DNA from: Blautia parvula
Lineage (GTDB): Bacteria; Bacillota; Clostridia; Lachnospirales; Lachnospiraceae
Length of the DNA: 64,000 bases
Direction of reading: 5' to 3'
NCBI RefSeq assembly: GCF_020215665.1
Contig: NZ_CP084061.1
Coordinates: 1-64,000 of the forward strand
The notes beneath the pieces were generated by a model. The model made no database searches and was not told the DNA's origin. It worked only from the letters and a program-made list of their open reading frames with translations. Made by a program: the position numbers and the translations under genes. Positions 1 through 7,170 of the stretch are shown here, one piece after another (within the stretch, counting starts at the first letter, position 1; each line of letters opens with the position of its first letter).

Positions 1-2
1 TT

Positions 3-209
3 GACATCAAGTCTGCCGAATGGAAAGGGGCGGATATGGATAAGTATCTTAGGCCGGCTACGTTGTTTGGTACAAAATTTGAAGGGTATCTAAACCAGAA
101 AGGGGGAAAGAAGATTGAAGAACCTGGAAGAAACACTGAACCGGATGAAACAGACATTGTGCGACGGGCAATTGAGCAGGGCGCCGGAGCAGAAGGATTT
201 GAATGGTGA
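3..209 (+). CDS. Phage replisome organizer, C-terminal end (partial)
   Basis: An open frame enters from the left edge and ends at TGA, so only the last 68 residues are present. The stretch LRPATLFGTKFEGYLN is typical of the conserved C-terminal domain of phage replisome-organizer proteins, which bind the phage origin and recruit the helicase loader. The next gene starts 95 bases before this one ends, in another frame, and encodes a DnaC-like loader, which fits that role. The DNA-binding N-terminal domain lies outside the window. Confidence 0.75.
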   Translation, partial: DIKSAEWKGADMDKYLRPATLFGTKFEGYLNQKGGKKIEEPGRNTEPDETDIVRRAIEQGAGAEGFEW

Positions 210-948
210 TACCTGCCCAATCTGCCACGGGGAAGAATGGGTGTATGAGCATGACGAGCACGGAGTTGAATACGCCACCCCTTGTAAGTGCCGGGAGCAG
301 AAGGTGATGGACAGACGGCTTCAGTTTGCAGAATTACCTGACAGCCTTAAAGAAATAAGGCTCAACACATTTAATCTGCGGAGATATACAAGGGATGAAT
401 CCAGGGAAATAGCTGCCGTGGCTTGCAAGGGAGTTAAATTCTACTTGGATAATCTGGACGCTATGATAGAGAAAGGCATGGGCCTGTACCTGTGGAGTGA
501 AGAAAAGGGGTCCGGTAAAACGCGTATGGCTGCTAGTATTGCAAATGCACTTATGCATGAGCATGGCATACAGGTCAAGTTTGCCACATCCCTGAATATC
601 CTGCAGGAAATCAAGAGTACCTGGGGACAGAGTGGAAATAAGCAACAGGAAGGCTATCTGCTGGATGCACTGCAGACAGTTAAGGTCCTTGTAATTGATG
701 ATTTCGGGACAGAGGAGACAAAGGACTGGATCAGGGAGAAATTCTATCAGATTCTGAACGAACGGTATCTGAATAAGCTTCCAACCATCCTGACGAGTAA
801 TTTCTCGCTCGACGGTCTGAACTATGACCGCAGGATCACAAACCGGCTGCAGGAAAACACATTTCAGATTCACTTCCCGGAAGAGAGCGTACGGGAGACA
901 ATAGCCAGAGAAAATGCAGATTACATGCTAAATAATGTAGTTGGATAG
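115..948 (+). CDS. DnaC-like helicase loader ATPase
   Basis: This is a 277-residue AAA+ ATPase of the DnaC/IstB type, expected to load the replicative helicase at the phage origin. Cysteine pairs CPIC (34-37) and CKC (57-59) form a probable N-terminal zinc site. Walker A is GSGKT near 132-136, Walker B is VLVIDD near 191-196, and TSN near 228 matches sensor I. The start is TTG, supported by a GGGGG-type ribosome site 8 bases upstream; an ATG 30 bases further in is the alternative. It overlaps the replisome-organizer gene, so the two are probably translationally coupled. Confidence 0.88.
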   Translation: MKNLEETLNRMKQTLCDGQLSRAPEQKDLNGDTCPICHGEEWVYEHDEHGVEYATPCKCREQKVMDRRLQFAELPDSLKEIRLNTFNLRRYTRDESREIAAVACKGVKFYLDNLDAMIEKGMGLYLWSEEKGSGKTRMAASIANALMHEHGIQVKFATSLNILQEIKSTWGQSGNKQQEGYLLDALQTVKVLVIDDFGTEETKDWIREKFYQILNERYLNKLPTILTSNFSLDGLNYDRRITNRLQENTFQIHFPEESVRETIARENADYMLNNVVG

Positions 949-959
949 GGGATAAAGGT

Positions 960-1256
960 ATGATTAATCAGAATACTGAGCAAATAAAGCTTATTGCGGA
1001 AAAATATGGGATAAACAATCAGCTAATAAAGCTGATGGAAGAATGTGGTGAACTGGTAACTGCGGCGGCAAAATATGACCCTCAGCATCGTTATACTATA
1101 GAACATATAGCGGAAGAGGCAGGAGATGTCCGCATTATGATAATGCAGATAGAATACCTCATGGGGATACAGACCACCGTGCAGGAGAGTATGAATAAAA
1201 AGATTAACAGGCAGATAAGCAGAATGAAAGAAAAAGGATTATTGAAGGAGGTATAA
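960..1256 (+). CDS. MazG-like nucleotide pyrophosphohydrolase
   Basis: The 98-residue protein has the all-alpha NTP pyrophosphohydrolase signature: EECGE at 27-31 and EEAGD at 52-56, the paired acidic motifs that bind magnesium. Such enzymes hydrolyse NTPs or dNTPs to monophosphates. In phages they may adjust nucleotide pools or interfere with alarmone signalling; which applies here cannot be read from sequence. It follows the loader by 11 bases and is 1 base from the next gene, so it belongs to the early operon. Confidence 0.8.
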   Translation: MINQNTEQIKLIAEKYGINNQLIKLMEECGELVTAAAKYDPQHRYTIEHIAEEAGDVRIMIMQIEYLMGIQTTVQESMNKKINRQISRMKEKGLLKEV

Positions 1257-1257
1257 C

Positions 1258-1530
1258 ATGGTACACCTGATTGAAAATTATTATGCACTTACAAACAATA
1301 TGGGATTTACCCTTGCCGTCGATAAAGGAAAGACGGACAAGGAAGGAAATAAAATCTACGACACCATAGGATACTGTGGGAGCTTCGAGGAGACAGTTTC
1401 TCTCCTCAGGCGTAAAGTTGTAGACCAACGTCTGCAAAATGGCTCATATGAGCTGTCAGAGGCTCTGGCAGTGATAGAAAATGTGAAAGAAGAGATAAAG
1501 GCGGCGATCACAAATGAGAGCAATCAGTGA
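1258..1530 (+). CDS. Hypothetical phage protein (90 aa)
   Basis: The gene is packed between the MazG-like gene and a cysteine-rich gene that overlaps its end by 17 bases. The ATG follows a GGAGG site (GAAGGAGGTATAACATG), which is a strong start. The product is soluble with mixed charge, an NYYALT start and a helical second half. I do not recognise the family. Position and dense packing argue for a real early phage gene. Confidence 0.7.
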   Translation: MVHLIENYYALTNNMGFTLAVDKGKTDKEGNKIYDTIGYCGSFEETVSLLRRKVVDQRLQNGSYELSEALAVIENVKEEIKAAITNESNQ

Positions 1531-1762
1531 GATGTATATGAGATCCGGAGGCACCGCAAGCCCGAGATACTGTGACGAGTGCCCTAACCTGACCAGCATC
1601 GGGAAGCATTACGACTGCAAACTATACCAGGAGGCCGGGGGTACTAAGCACTGGCAGCCGAGTTGGGTAGCATGTAAGTTCTTCGGGATGGGGCACTTGC
1701 CGGGGATGGTGGCGCCGGAAGAACCAGAACAGGAGATTGATGGGCAGTTAAGCCTATTTTGA
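1514..1762 (+). CDS. Small cysteine-rich phage protein
   Basis: The 82-residue product has CDEC at 20-23 plus Cys35 and Cys54, consistent with one structural zinc. It ends in DGQLSLF, a hydrophobic tail often seen at the ends of small phage proteins. The GGTG-type site before the start is weak; an internal ATG at 1532 is possible. No function can be assigned. Overlap with the preceding gene suggests coupled translation. Confidence 0.65.
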   Translation: MRAISEMYMRSGGTASPRYCDECPNLTSIGKHYDCKLYQEAGGTKHWQPSWVACKFFGMGHLPGMVAPEEPEQEIDGQLSLF

Positions 1763-1780
1763 GTAATAGGAGGCAATTAA

Positions 1781-2161
1781 ATGTCAAAATGTGAGTTTTG
1801 TGGTAATGAGGCAACGCTGTTATGCGATATGCCAGCAAAAAAAATTGTGCACCATGCCAGAGGGCTTGGGTTTAGTACAACCGCATTAACTTGTGATAAA
1901 AAGATTTGTGTTGATTGTACGACGAGAATAAGGGGATTTGATTTTTGTCCGGTGTGTGCAGAAAATAAGGGAGGCCCGGAAAGGGATGGAGGAATAGGAA
2001 TGGATAGATTAACGATTCCTGATGAAAAAATAGACGGGGGATGGAGAAGGACCGTAGTTGATGCAAGAGCGGTTAAAGAAAATGCCATGACATTATATTG
2101 GCAGCTCAAAAAGTACGAGGACACCGGTCTTGCCCCGGAGCGGATTAGAGCAATAGATTAG
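1781..2161 (+). CDS. Zinc-finger phage protein
   Basis: A good GGAGG site precedes the ATG. The first 60 residues carry CEFC (4-7), Cys15, Cys38, CVDC (43-46) and CPVC (56-59), a multi-zinc cluster. The C-terminal part (YWQLKKYEDTGLAPERI) matches a short helical tail very common in small early proteins of Clostridial phages. DNA or RNA binding is plausible but not shown. Confidence 0.7.
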   Translation: MSKCEFCGNEATLLCDMPAKKIVHHARGLGFSTTALTCDKKICVDCTTRIRGFDFCPVCAENKGGPERDGGIGMDRLTIPDEKIDGGWRRTVVDARAVKENAMTLYWQLKKYEDTGLAPERIRAID

Positions 2162-2188
2162 GCCTATGCAAACCAGGCTAAAGAGCTT

Positions 2189-2407
2189 ATGGGGTATAAG
2201 AGAGATGAGGAGCAGGGCCTACTGTTGCGGCTGCCGTGTAAAATGGATGAGAATACTAAAGTATATGAGATATACCGATTCTGTGGGGAAGGGGCATGGG
2301 AGATAGAAGAACATTATATTAAGTTCTCGGATTTGAAAAAGATTGGAATGACTGTATTCCTCACCCACGAAGTTGCTGAAAAGGCGCTGGCAGAAATGGA
2401 GGATTAG
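2189..2407 (+). CDS. Hypothetical phage protein (72 aa)
   Basis: The product reads LLLRLPCKMDENTKVYEIY followed by a VFLTHEVAEKAL end. This combination is typical of small early proteins of Lachnospiraceae phages, where the family normally carries the YEDTG tail seen at the end of the preceding gene. Those two genes may therefore be split pieces of a once longer protein. The ribosome site (AAAGAGC) is weak. No function is known. Confidence 0.6.
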   Translation: MGYKRDEEQGLLLRLPCKMDENTKVYEIYRFCGEGAWEIEEHYIKFSDLKKIGMTVFLTHEVAEKALAEMED

Positions 2408-2465
2408 TCTATGTGTAATGATTTTGAGTGTGTGCATGATCAGTGCGAGTATGTATAACGAAACA

Positions 2466-2627
2466 CTATAAATGTGAATCGAAGAATTTGCCTATCACTT
2501 TTATAAGAAAAACTCCAAGTATTACTAAACCAATAACCGGCATAAATTCTGGACAAATAAACATAAACAACAAAAGTAATAGCCATAAAATACCTTCTAT
2601 TAAAGCTTTCTTTGTGTATTTATCTAT
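2466..2627 (-). pseudogene. Small two-helix membrane protein with lost start codon
   Basis: On the minus strand a GGGAGG ribosome site at 2637-2642 is followed, 9 bases on, by ATA where an ATG is expected. The frame after it encodes DKYTKKALIEG and then two hydrophobic segments, ending in KFFDSHL. A TATAAT box lies upstream at 2650-2655. I see no ATG, GTG or TTG in frame near the ribosome site, so the gene looks inactivated by a start-codon change or uses a rare start. It is antisense to the early operon and AT-rich. A 15-codon plus-strand ORF (2411-2458, MCNDFECVHDQCEYV) ends just before it and may be the stump of a gene broken by this insertion. Confidence 0.4.
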
Positions 2628-2736
2628 AAGAATCGCCTCCCTTTGGTCTATTATACTCTCATAAAGAGTGGAAATCTAGATTACTACGAAATTTATTCTT
2701 CAAAAAAAGGAGGGCCGGGTCAGCAGGCCCGGCAGT

Positions 2737-2829
2737 ATGAAAAAGAAAAGTCTATATGAAAAAGGTTATCGCCCTTTGTTGAGTATTACTATACCGGGAA
2801 AATGTGATGAAACTGTGGTAAAAAGATAA
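2737..2829 (+). CDS. Possible 30-residue phage peptide behind a hairpin
   Basis: The short ORF reads MKKKSLYEKGYRPLLSITIP and ends 10 residues later. A strong GGAGGG site stands 20-odd bases upstream. The gap is filled by an 8-bp GC hairpin (GCCGGGTC, AGCA loop, GGCCCGGC; 2714-2733) that could bring the site close to the ATG. The hairpin lacks a T-tract, so it is not an obvious terminator. Length and context make it a tentative gene. Confidence 0.4.
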   Translation: MKKKSLYEKGYRPLLSITIPGKCDETVVKR

Positions 2830-2853
2830 AAGAATTGTGAAAGGAAAATAAAA

Positions 2854-3150
2854 ATGAATGAAAATGAATTTAATAAAAGAGTAGAAAAGTTTGTGACAGC
2901 ATTGAGAGACTTATATTTAGATGCAGATGAAAGAGAAGGCACTGAAATGCCAAAAATAGAACTGAAAGAGGAGAACCTTACAGATGACTTTACCGCAATG
3001 ATTATAGCGGTAAATCTCTTATATACTTCGATAACCGGTGATGACGAAATGGACCTTATAGGATTTACGCATATGGTAAACCGTCTGATATTCCAATGGT
3101 ATATGGAAAAACAGGAACGGGAGGTGGAAGACCATGAGCAGCCGGAATAA
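2854..3150 (+). CDS. Hypothetical phage protein (98 aa)
   Basis: The product is acidic and mostly helical with no motif I recognise. A GAAAGGAAAA ribosome site precedes the ATG. The last 17 bases overlap the next gene, so the pair is probably co-translated. It lies in the early/middle operon leading to the late regulator. Confidence 0.65.
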   Translation: MNENEFNKRVEKFVTALRDLYLDADEREGTEMPKIELKEENLTDDFTAMIIAVNLLYTSITGDDEMDLIGFTHMVNRLIFQWYMEKQEREVEDHEQPE

Positions 3151-3517
3151 GGAGATGCAGGCCAGGACAGAAGGAATGGCATATGCATTAAAAATCGCCG
3201 GGCAGGGCGGCATAGAAGAATTGGAAAAAGAAATAAAATTCAGGAATCTGACAGGAATTTCCCTGAATTTGTCCAGGAAGGATTTAAATACGGCCAGTGA
3301 GAAAATTAAAGAAATGACAATGGATACCTTTACAATTCTCACAGTTGCCGTTCTTCATGATGAGTTTGGATTCGGTGAGAAACGCTGCCAGAGGTTTATT
3401 GACCGGATGAATAAGAAGGCTGAGTGCATGATTGATGATTTCTGCACCTGGGATGATTATATCCAAACAATAAAAGAAGAATTAAATCTTGAACTGCAAA
3501 TACGATGGAACAAATGA
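3134..3517 (+). CDS. Hypothetical phage protein (127 aa)
   Basis: The middle reads FGFGEKRCQRFIDRMNKKAE, a segment I associate with an uncharacterised family common in Clostridial prophages just upstream of the ArpU-like regulator. The protein is soluble and helical. The start is backed by GGGAGGTGG. No reaction or partner can be named. Confidence 0.7.
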   Translation: MSSRNKEMQARTEGMAYALKIAGQGGIEELEKEIKFRNLTGISLNLSRKDLNTASEKIKEMTMDTFTILTVAVLHDEFGFGEKRCQRFIDRMNKKAECMIDDFCTWDDYIQTIKEELNLELQIRWNK

Positions 3518-3550
3518 CGGTCTTAGAATATCTGGAATGGAGAAAGATAG

Positions 3551-3838
3551 ATGGGAAGAAACGGATCAGGCTACCCGGACCCTACATACGATCAGGCATT
3601 ACCCGCGATCAGGCGGGAGGAAAACATAAGGGCGCGGGAAAAGCGGTACGGCGTAAAACGTGGAGAAACAGTACATATAATCATAGACATTAAGGACGAG
3701 GGACGGAGGACCGTAAAGGTAAGCCGCCGGATGCAGGTTATCAATCTGTATGAGCACCACATTCTCCTCCGGCATAAAACAGGAGCCTGTGAGAGCTATC
3801 AGTATCAAGAGTTTATGCAGATGATGGACAGGAGGTAA
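3551..3838 (+). CDS. Hypothetical phage protein (95 aa)
   Basis: The ATG follows GGAGAAAG closely. The start GSGYPDPTYDQALPAIRREE resembles the YPDPTYD-type small phage proteins found near the late regulator. A competing frame (3505-3693) begins with MTVLEYLEW, also phage-like, but then runs into arginine-rich low-information sequence. A frameshift joining the two is possible but not needed. Function unknown. Confidence 0.6.
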   Translation: MGRNGSGYPDPTYDQALPAIRREENIRAREKRYGVKRGETVHIIIDIKDEGRRTVKVSRRMQVINLYEHHILLRHKTGACESYQYQEFMQMMDRR

Positions 3839-3841
3839 CGG

Positions 3842-4054
3842 ATGAAAGAGATGTTGATTATACTTAAAATAGCATTTGCCCTGTACAAAGAAATAGACAT
3901 GCAGGAAAAGCTTTTAAAACACAGAAACAAGATGCTTGATACATATAAAAAATATCAGAACTGTCCGTTTAAATATAATCAGACGGATAAATGGCGAGAA
4001 GATTTAAAAGCATCCCTGGTAAATGCGAGCAAAGAGATGCAAAACTGGAGGTGA
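3842..4054 (+). CDS. Hypothetical phage protein (70 aa)
   Basis: The gene starts 3 bases after the previous stop, with GGAGG before the ATG. The product is basic and helical, with a hydrophobic start and a coiled-coil-like centre (MQEKLLKHRNKMLDTYKKY). It lacks a recognisable domain. Its stop lies just before the start of the late regulator. Confidence 0.6.
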   Translation: MKEMLIILKIAFALYKEIDMQEKLLKHRNKMLDTYKKYQNCPFKYNQTDKWREDLKASLVNASKEMQNWR

Positions 4055-4058
4055 TGCA

Positions 4059-4475
4059 ATGGACAAAAAGACACTGAGACAGTACAGAGCGCTATTAAAG
4101 GAGCAGATCCTGAATGACAAAGCCATAGACAAGCTATATGAACGTGCATCACAGGTCCCTACTGTTATGGGTAAGGTGGTAGGTTCCAGCCATGACTTTC
4201 CATATACTGAGGTAAGGACATCCGTTCAGATGGATGAGCCAAAGGAAGCATATGAGATTGAACGGCGGCTTAGAATCAGGAAGGAAAGACAGGAACAGAT
4301 TAGGGCGGCAGTTTTGAAAATAGAGCAGTTTATTGCTGTAATTCCAGATAGTAACGCAAGACAAATCTTTGAAATGGCATATATAGAAGGGATAAAGCAA
4401 CATGAAATAGCGGATGAGGTTGGTTATAGCAGGGGAAGGGTTTCGCAGATCATCGACCAGTATTTGAAAGATTAA
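4059..4475 (+). CDS. ArpU/RinA-like late transcription regulator
   Basis: The 138-residue product has a charged helical N-terminal half. Its C-terminal half resembles sigma factor region 4: ARQIFEMAYIEGIKQHEIAD followed by a helix-turn-helix ending in GRVSQIIDQYLKD. Proteins of this type switch on the packaging and structural genes of Gram-positive temperate phages. I chose the ATG at 4059 because GGAGGTGATGCA stands directly before it. It is the last early gene; the terminase genes begin 3.2 kb downstream, beyond an RNA and a cargo module. Confidence 0.75.
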   Translation: MDKKTLRQYRALLKEQILNDKAIDKLYERASQVPTVMGKVVGSSHDFPYTEVRTSVQMDEPKEAYEIERRLRIRKERQEQIRAAVLKIEQFIAVIPDSNARQIFEMAYIEGIKQHEIADEVGYSRGRVSQIIDQYLKD

Positions 4476-4480
4476 CACAA

Positions 4481-4509
4481 TTAACCAAAATAAGTGTTAT
4501 TATTACAAT
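4481..4509 (+). promoter_or_regulatory. Promoter for the structured RNA
   Basis: TTAACC (4481-4486) and TACAAT (4504-4509) are separated by exactly 17 bases, a reasonable sigma-A promoter. Transcription would begin near 4516, at the first hairpin of the non-coding region. Confidence 0.5.
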
Positions 4510-4510
4510 A

Positions 4511-4912
4511 GAGCCAGTGGGCGAAAGCAAACGGCTCACTCGGATGTGGACTATCCTCCTCTTGTTGTTCGGCTGCCGGGTGTCATAGCTCGGTGGCTGG
4601 TTAGCCGGTATCAGATGATACGTCCGGTATTTGGGTAGGGGCAATGTAAGGAACTTATGGTTGCCAGAGTAGTACGGGGTGGGTTGCGTGACTACTATAA
4701 CGTTTGCGGTAAAATCGTTAAACCGTATGTCCCAGGTCTGGGATAGCAGCACCGTTACGGCGGTGCAATGTGTGGAGCATACCATCAATGGCAGATGGAC
4801 AGGGTCGCGCCTTGGGTTCCGGTTCGATTCCGGATGTTCTGCTTCGCCGGAAGGCGATACTCCCCCAATACATTTTTGTGAAAAGTGCCCAACTTCGGTT
4901 GGGTGCTTTTTT
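4511..4912 (+). ncRNA. Candidate structured phage RNA of about 400 nt
   Basis: No convincing ORF spans this region, which is GC-richer than the cargo module to its right and dense in complementary stretches. Examples are GAGCC/GGCTC near 4511-4535, GTATCA-GA-TGATAC near 4609-4622, GCACCG/CGGTGC near 4749-4766, a tRNA-like T-arm (stem TCCGG, loop TTCGATT, stem CCGGA) at 4818-4834, and TCGCC-GGAA-GGCGA near 4843-4856. GCAGA and ACA upstream can pair with TGT and TCTGC around the T-arm. The region has its own promoter and a strong terminator. I cannot match it to a known class; GOLLD and ROOL phage RNAs are longer. A full tRNA cannot be folded here. Confidence 0.55.
4884..4912 (+). terminator. 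Rho-independent terminator of the structured RNA
   Basis: AGTGCCCAAC and GTTGGGTGCT form a 10-bp stem with two G-T wobbles, closed by a TTCG tetraloop and followed by six Ts. Confidence 0.9.
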
Positions 4913-4927
4913 CGTGACATTTAATAA

Positions 4928-4956
4928 TTGATTAATGCGAACAAATGTTCTATAAT
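4928..4956 (+). promoter_or_regulatory. LexA-controlled promoter of the cargo module
   Basis: TTGATT (4928-4933), a 17-base spacer and TATAAT (4951-4956) form a near-consensus sigma-A promoter. Within the spacer, CGAAC-AAAT-GTTCT (4938-4951) matches the Gram-positive LexA (DinR) box CGAAC-N4-GTTCG at nine of ten fixed positions. LexA bound here would block the promoter until DNA damage. A second promoter (TTGTAA, 17 bases, TAAAAT) lies about 40 bases downstream. Confidence 0.75.
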
Positions 4957-5039
4957 GAGGATATCTTCAATGCATTAAAATGTTGTAATGTGCCACAAAT
5001 TGGTGTAAAATAGTAAAAAATGTATTGGAGGATTCTACA

Positions 5040-5975
5040 ATGGTAATTTATTTTGCCAAAATAAATTTAAATTCTAAACATATATATGACGTCTATGACA
5101 ACAAATTAAAAATAAATCATATTTTAGAAGAGTTATTTAGTTGTTTAAAAGATGGTGAGGTTTATGTAAAGTCTGAATTTTCATCTAATGGCATGGAACT
5201 TATTCAAAAAGATACTACATATACAATGGGTATACAGGAAAAGAAGAATTATTGTATACGCGGGTATGTTTTTAAAAAGGCTACGCTACATGCCAAGAAA
5301 TATAATGCTGAGACAAAAAGGTTAGAGATGAGAAATGTAGATAGCGATGAAGCAATCGAATTTTATTTTGATGTTTTAAACGAAACGGTTGGGTTTACGA
5401 GAGCCAATAGATTAGGGTATAAAATGTTTATCGAGGCGTTTCAAGGATTAATAGATAATGCAATAAATAAACACTGTAAAGAAAAATACAAATTTAATAT
5501 AGAGTTGCTTACCGAAGGCATGAATATAGAAGAAATTGTTTATGAATTAGAACGTATTGGAAACATCCAAACACTGAATTTTAGAATACAGCCTCCTAAT
5601 GCAGATTCTGAATTAATGGCGGAAATTAATCGCAATGCAGAGAATACGTTAGAAAAATTTAATGAAGCAAAGCTAGCATCCAAAAGTGTAATATTAACAT
5701 CGTCAAGTACATTGGGATTAAATATTAAGTCTAGGGAAGTTCAAAATCAGTTGAAAGATGTAGCTGGTATTCATTCAAAATTGGATATGAAGACAGCAAC
5801 TAAAAGAGGATATGTGGAAGTATCAGCAATAGATCAATTTGGAATAAATCATTCAACTAAGAGTTCAAAACCTATAACAAAAAGAATTACGGACATTATT
5901 GAATTTGTTGAAGCTTGCAAAGAAGTAATCAAAGCCGAAAGTGGAAAGGGCACTGATAATGTTTCAGGAGATTAA
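5040..5975 (+). CDS. Cargo protein of unknown function, SOS-controlled
   Basis: The 311-residue soluble protein is strikingly AT-rich compared with its neighbours and so probably a late acquisition (moron). The ATG follows GGAGGATTCTACA. The centre reads FYFDVLNETVGFTRANRLGY and a later segment reads GIHSKLDMKTATKRGY. I suspect membership of an uncharacterised family found near phage-exclusion genes (possibly DUF4747) but cannot confirm it. It overlaps a four-helix membrane protein gene by 17 bases and sits under a LexA-type promoter. A cytosolic sensor plus membrane effector resembles the layout of RexAB or Kiwa exclusion systems; this is analogy of architecture only. Confidence 0.7.
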   Translation: MVIYFAKINLNSKHIYDVYDNKLKINHILEELFSCLKDGEVYVKSEFSSNGMELIQKDTTYTMGIQEKKNYCIRGYVFKKATLHAKKYNAETKRLEMRNVDSDEAIEFYFDVLNETVGFTRANRLGYKMFIEAFQGLIDNAINKHCKEKYKFNIELLTEGMNIEEIVYELERIGNIQTLNFRIQPPNADSELMAEINRNAENTLEKFNEAKLASKSVILTSSSTLGLNIKSREVQNQLKDVAGIHSKLDMKTATKRGYVEVSAIDQFGINHSTKSSKPITKRITDIIEFVEACKEVIKAESGKGTDNVSGD

Positions 5976-6678
5976 AAAATATAAAAAATGGAAAGTTTTG
6001 TATAATCTTAAAGAACCAGAAGTAAAAATAAGTATCATAATAACTCTTATTTTTTGCGCTGGGTTATACTTATGTGATTTTGAGAAAAATTTCTCGGTAT
6101 TTGCACAGACAGTATGTGATATTTTGGGAATTGTATGCGGCGGCCTTCTGGGACTAATTGGATTTTCAGTTGCAGGTATTGCATTTATAACGAGTTTGTT
6201 CGATAATAAGCAAATGAAAATTATTGAAGCCACTGGACAAGAAGAAAAAATTGAAAATATTATGATGAGTTATGTGTTCTCGGCATTTATTTCTGGAATT
6301 GTATTTATATTCTTGGTATTTCAAATTATTTTTATTAAAGGTCCAACGCAGCAGATAGAGTCAGTTTTGTTTTGGGTGGTTTCAGTGGCAGATGTATATA
6401 GTATACTTTTCTGTGTGTTTTATATAATTTCTTTGTCATATAATACAATAGAACTTTATAAATTAAAAAATACATATCAGAAAGTAACTGAATTAGAAAA
6501 GTCTTTATATGAATCTGTAAATGAAGTGAGAATAGATTTTATCATCAAAGCATTAATGGAATTGTGTGATGAATCATTAGAATCAATCCATTCAAAGATG
6601 CAAATGTTTATAGAAAACTCTGAAATCAAAGATAAGAATGAAATACTTCAATATCTTAATTCGCATTATAATAAGTGA
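5959..6678 (+). CDS. Four-helix membrane protein, partner of the upstream cargo gene
   Basis: The product has 239 residues with hydrophobic segments near 23-41, 50-85, 103-125 and 140-165. A long charged helical C-terminal tail follows (KVTELEKSLYESVNEV onward), expected in the cytoplasm. The ATG at 5959 has GGAAAGGG upstream and lies inside the end of the first cargo gene, so translation is coupled. No enzyme motif is visible. The size and topology would suit a membrane-damaging or channel-forming exclusion effector. Base composition is as AT-rich as its partner. Confidence 0.7.
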   Translation: MFQEIKKYKKWKVLYNLKEPEVKISIIITLIFCAGLYLCDFEKNFSVFAQTVCDILGIVCGGLLGLIGFSVAGIAFITSLFDNKQMKIIEATGQEEKIENIMMSYVFSAFISGIVFIFLVFQIIFIKGPTQQIESVLFWVVSVADVYSILFCVFYIISLSYNTIELYKLKNTYQKVTELEKSLYESVNEVRIDFIIKALMELCDESLESIHSKMQMFIENSEIKDKNEILQYLNSHYNK

Positions 6679-6786
6679 TATTAGTAAACTCAAAATAGCG
6701 TCTGCTTTCAGGTAAGCTCTTTTTCATGCTTAAAAACAAACACAATTGAGATGCCATTTAAGGTATAATCTACAAGGGGCGATACT

Positions 6787-6960
6787 ATGAAGTGGAAAAT
6801 AAAATTAATGCTGCAACTACTTTCATGGATATTAATACTATGTCTGATAATTTGGATTCCGGAAACAAGTTTCATTGTATTTATCGGGATGGTTATCACT
6901 GCTATTTATAAAAGAATCAAGGATAAACCAATTTTAACATTTAAGATTAAGAAAAAGTGA
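6787..6960 (+). CDS. Small membrane protein (57 aa)
   Basis: The short ORF reads MKWKIKLMLQLLSWILIL, continues hydrophobic to about residue 41, and ends with a basic tail (FKIKKK). AAGGGG stands 8 bases before the ATG and a TATAAT box about 30 bases before it. This is a single- or double-span membrane peptide of the sort often carried as phage cargo. Function unknown. Confidence 0.5.
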   Translation: MKWKIKLMLQLLSWILILCLIIWIPETSFIVFIGMVITAIYKRIKDKPILTFKIKKK

Positions 6961-6978
6961 GTATCAAAAACAGACGGC

Positions 6979-7170
6979 CTATTTAGCCGCCTGTTCTCGA
7001 CAAAGTTCATCCAGTGTTACGCCCAGAGCATCGGCCAAACGTATCAGCGTTGAAACACGCCCATCTCCACGGCGTTCCAGATCTTCGATGGTTCGGAGGG
7101 GAACGCCGCTTAATTCGGAGAGCGCACGGCCGGACAGTCCTTTTTCAGTCCTTATTTGTTTGAGATTCAA
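6979..7170 (-). CDS. XRE-family helix-turn-helix regulator
   Basis: The 63-residue Cro/CI-type domain reads IRTEKGLSGRALSELSGVPL, followed by the recognition helix and LADALGVTLDELC. It uses a TTG start that overlaps the stop of the preceding membrane-peptide gene on the same strand, with GAGGTG upstream, so the two are coupled. It opposes the late operon and could control the divergent promoter region at 7521-7549. A phage Cro/repressor role or a role in a small toxin-type module are both possible. Confidence 0.75.
   Translation of the reverse strand: MNLKQIRTEKGLSGRALSELSGVPLRTIEDLERRGDGRVSTLIRLADALGVTLDELCREQAAK

Noticed and set aside
2443-2664. Plus-strand 73-residue ORF
   Set aside because: No ribosome site and low-information composition; it is antisense to the small membrane gene, which has promoter and ribosome-site signals.
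3505-3693. Plus-strand ORF beginning MEQMTVLEYLEW
   Set aside because: The start looks phage-like but the ribosome site is poor and the frame turns into arginine-rich sequence over the better-supported gene at 3551-3838.
4801-4845. tRNA gene suggested by a perfect T-arm
   Set aside because: No complementary acceptor strand, D-arm or anticodon arm of the right spacing can be placed upstream; kept only as a tRNA-like hairpin within a longer RNA.
5040-6678. Kiwa or RexAB defence system by name
   Set aside because: Only the architecture is similar; I cannot show sequence homology, so the pair is left unnamed.
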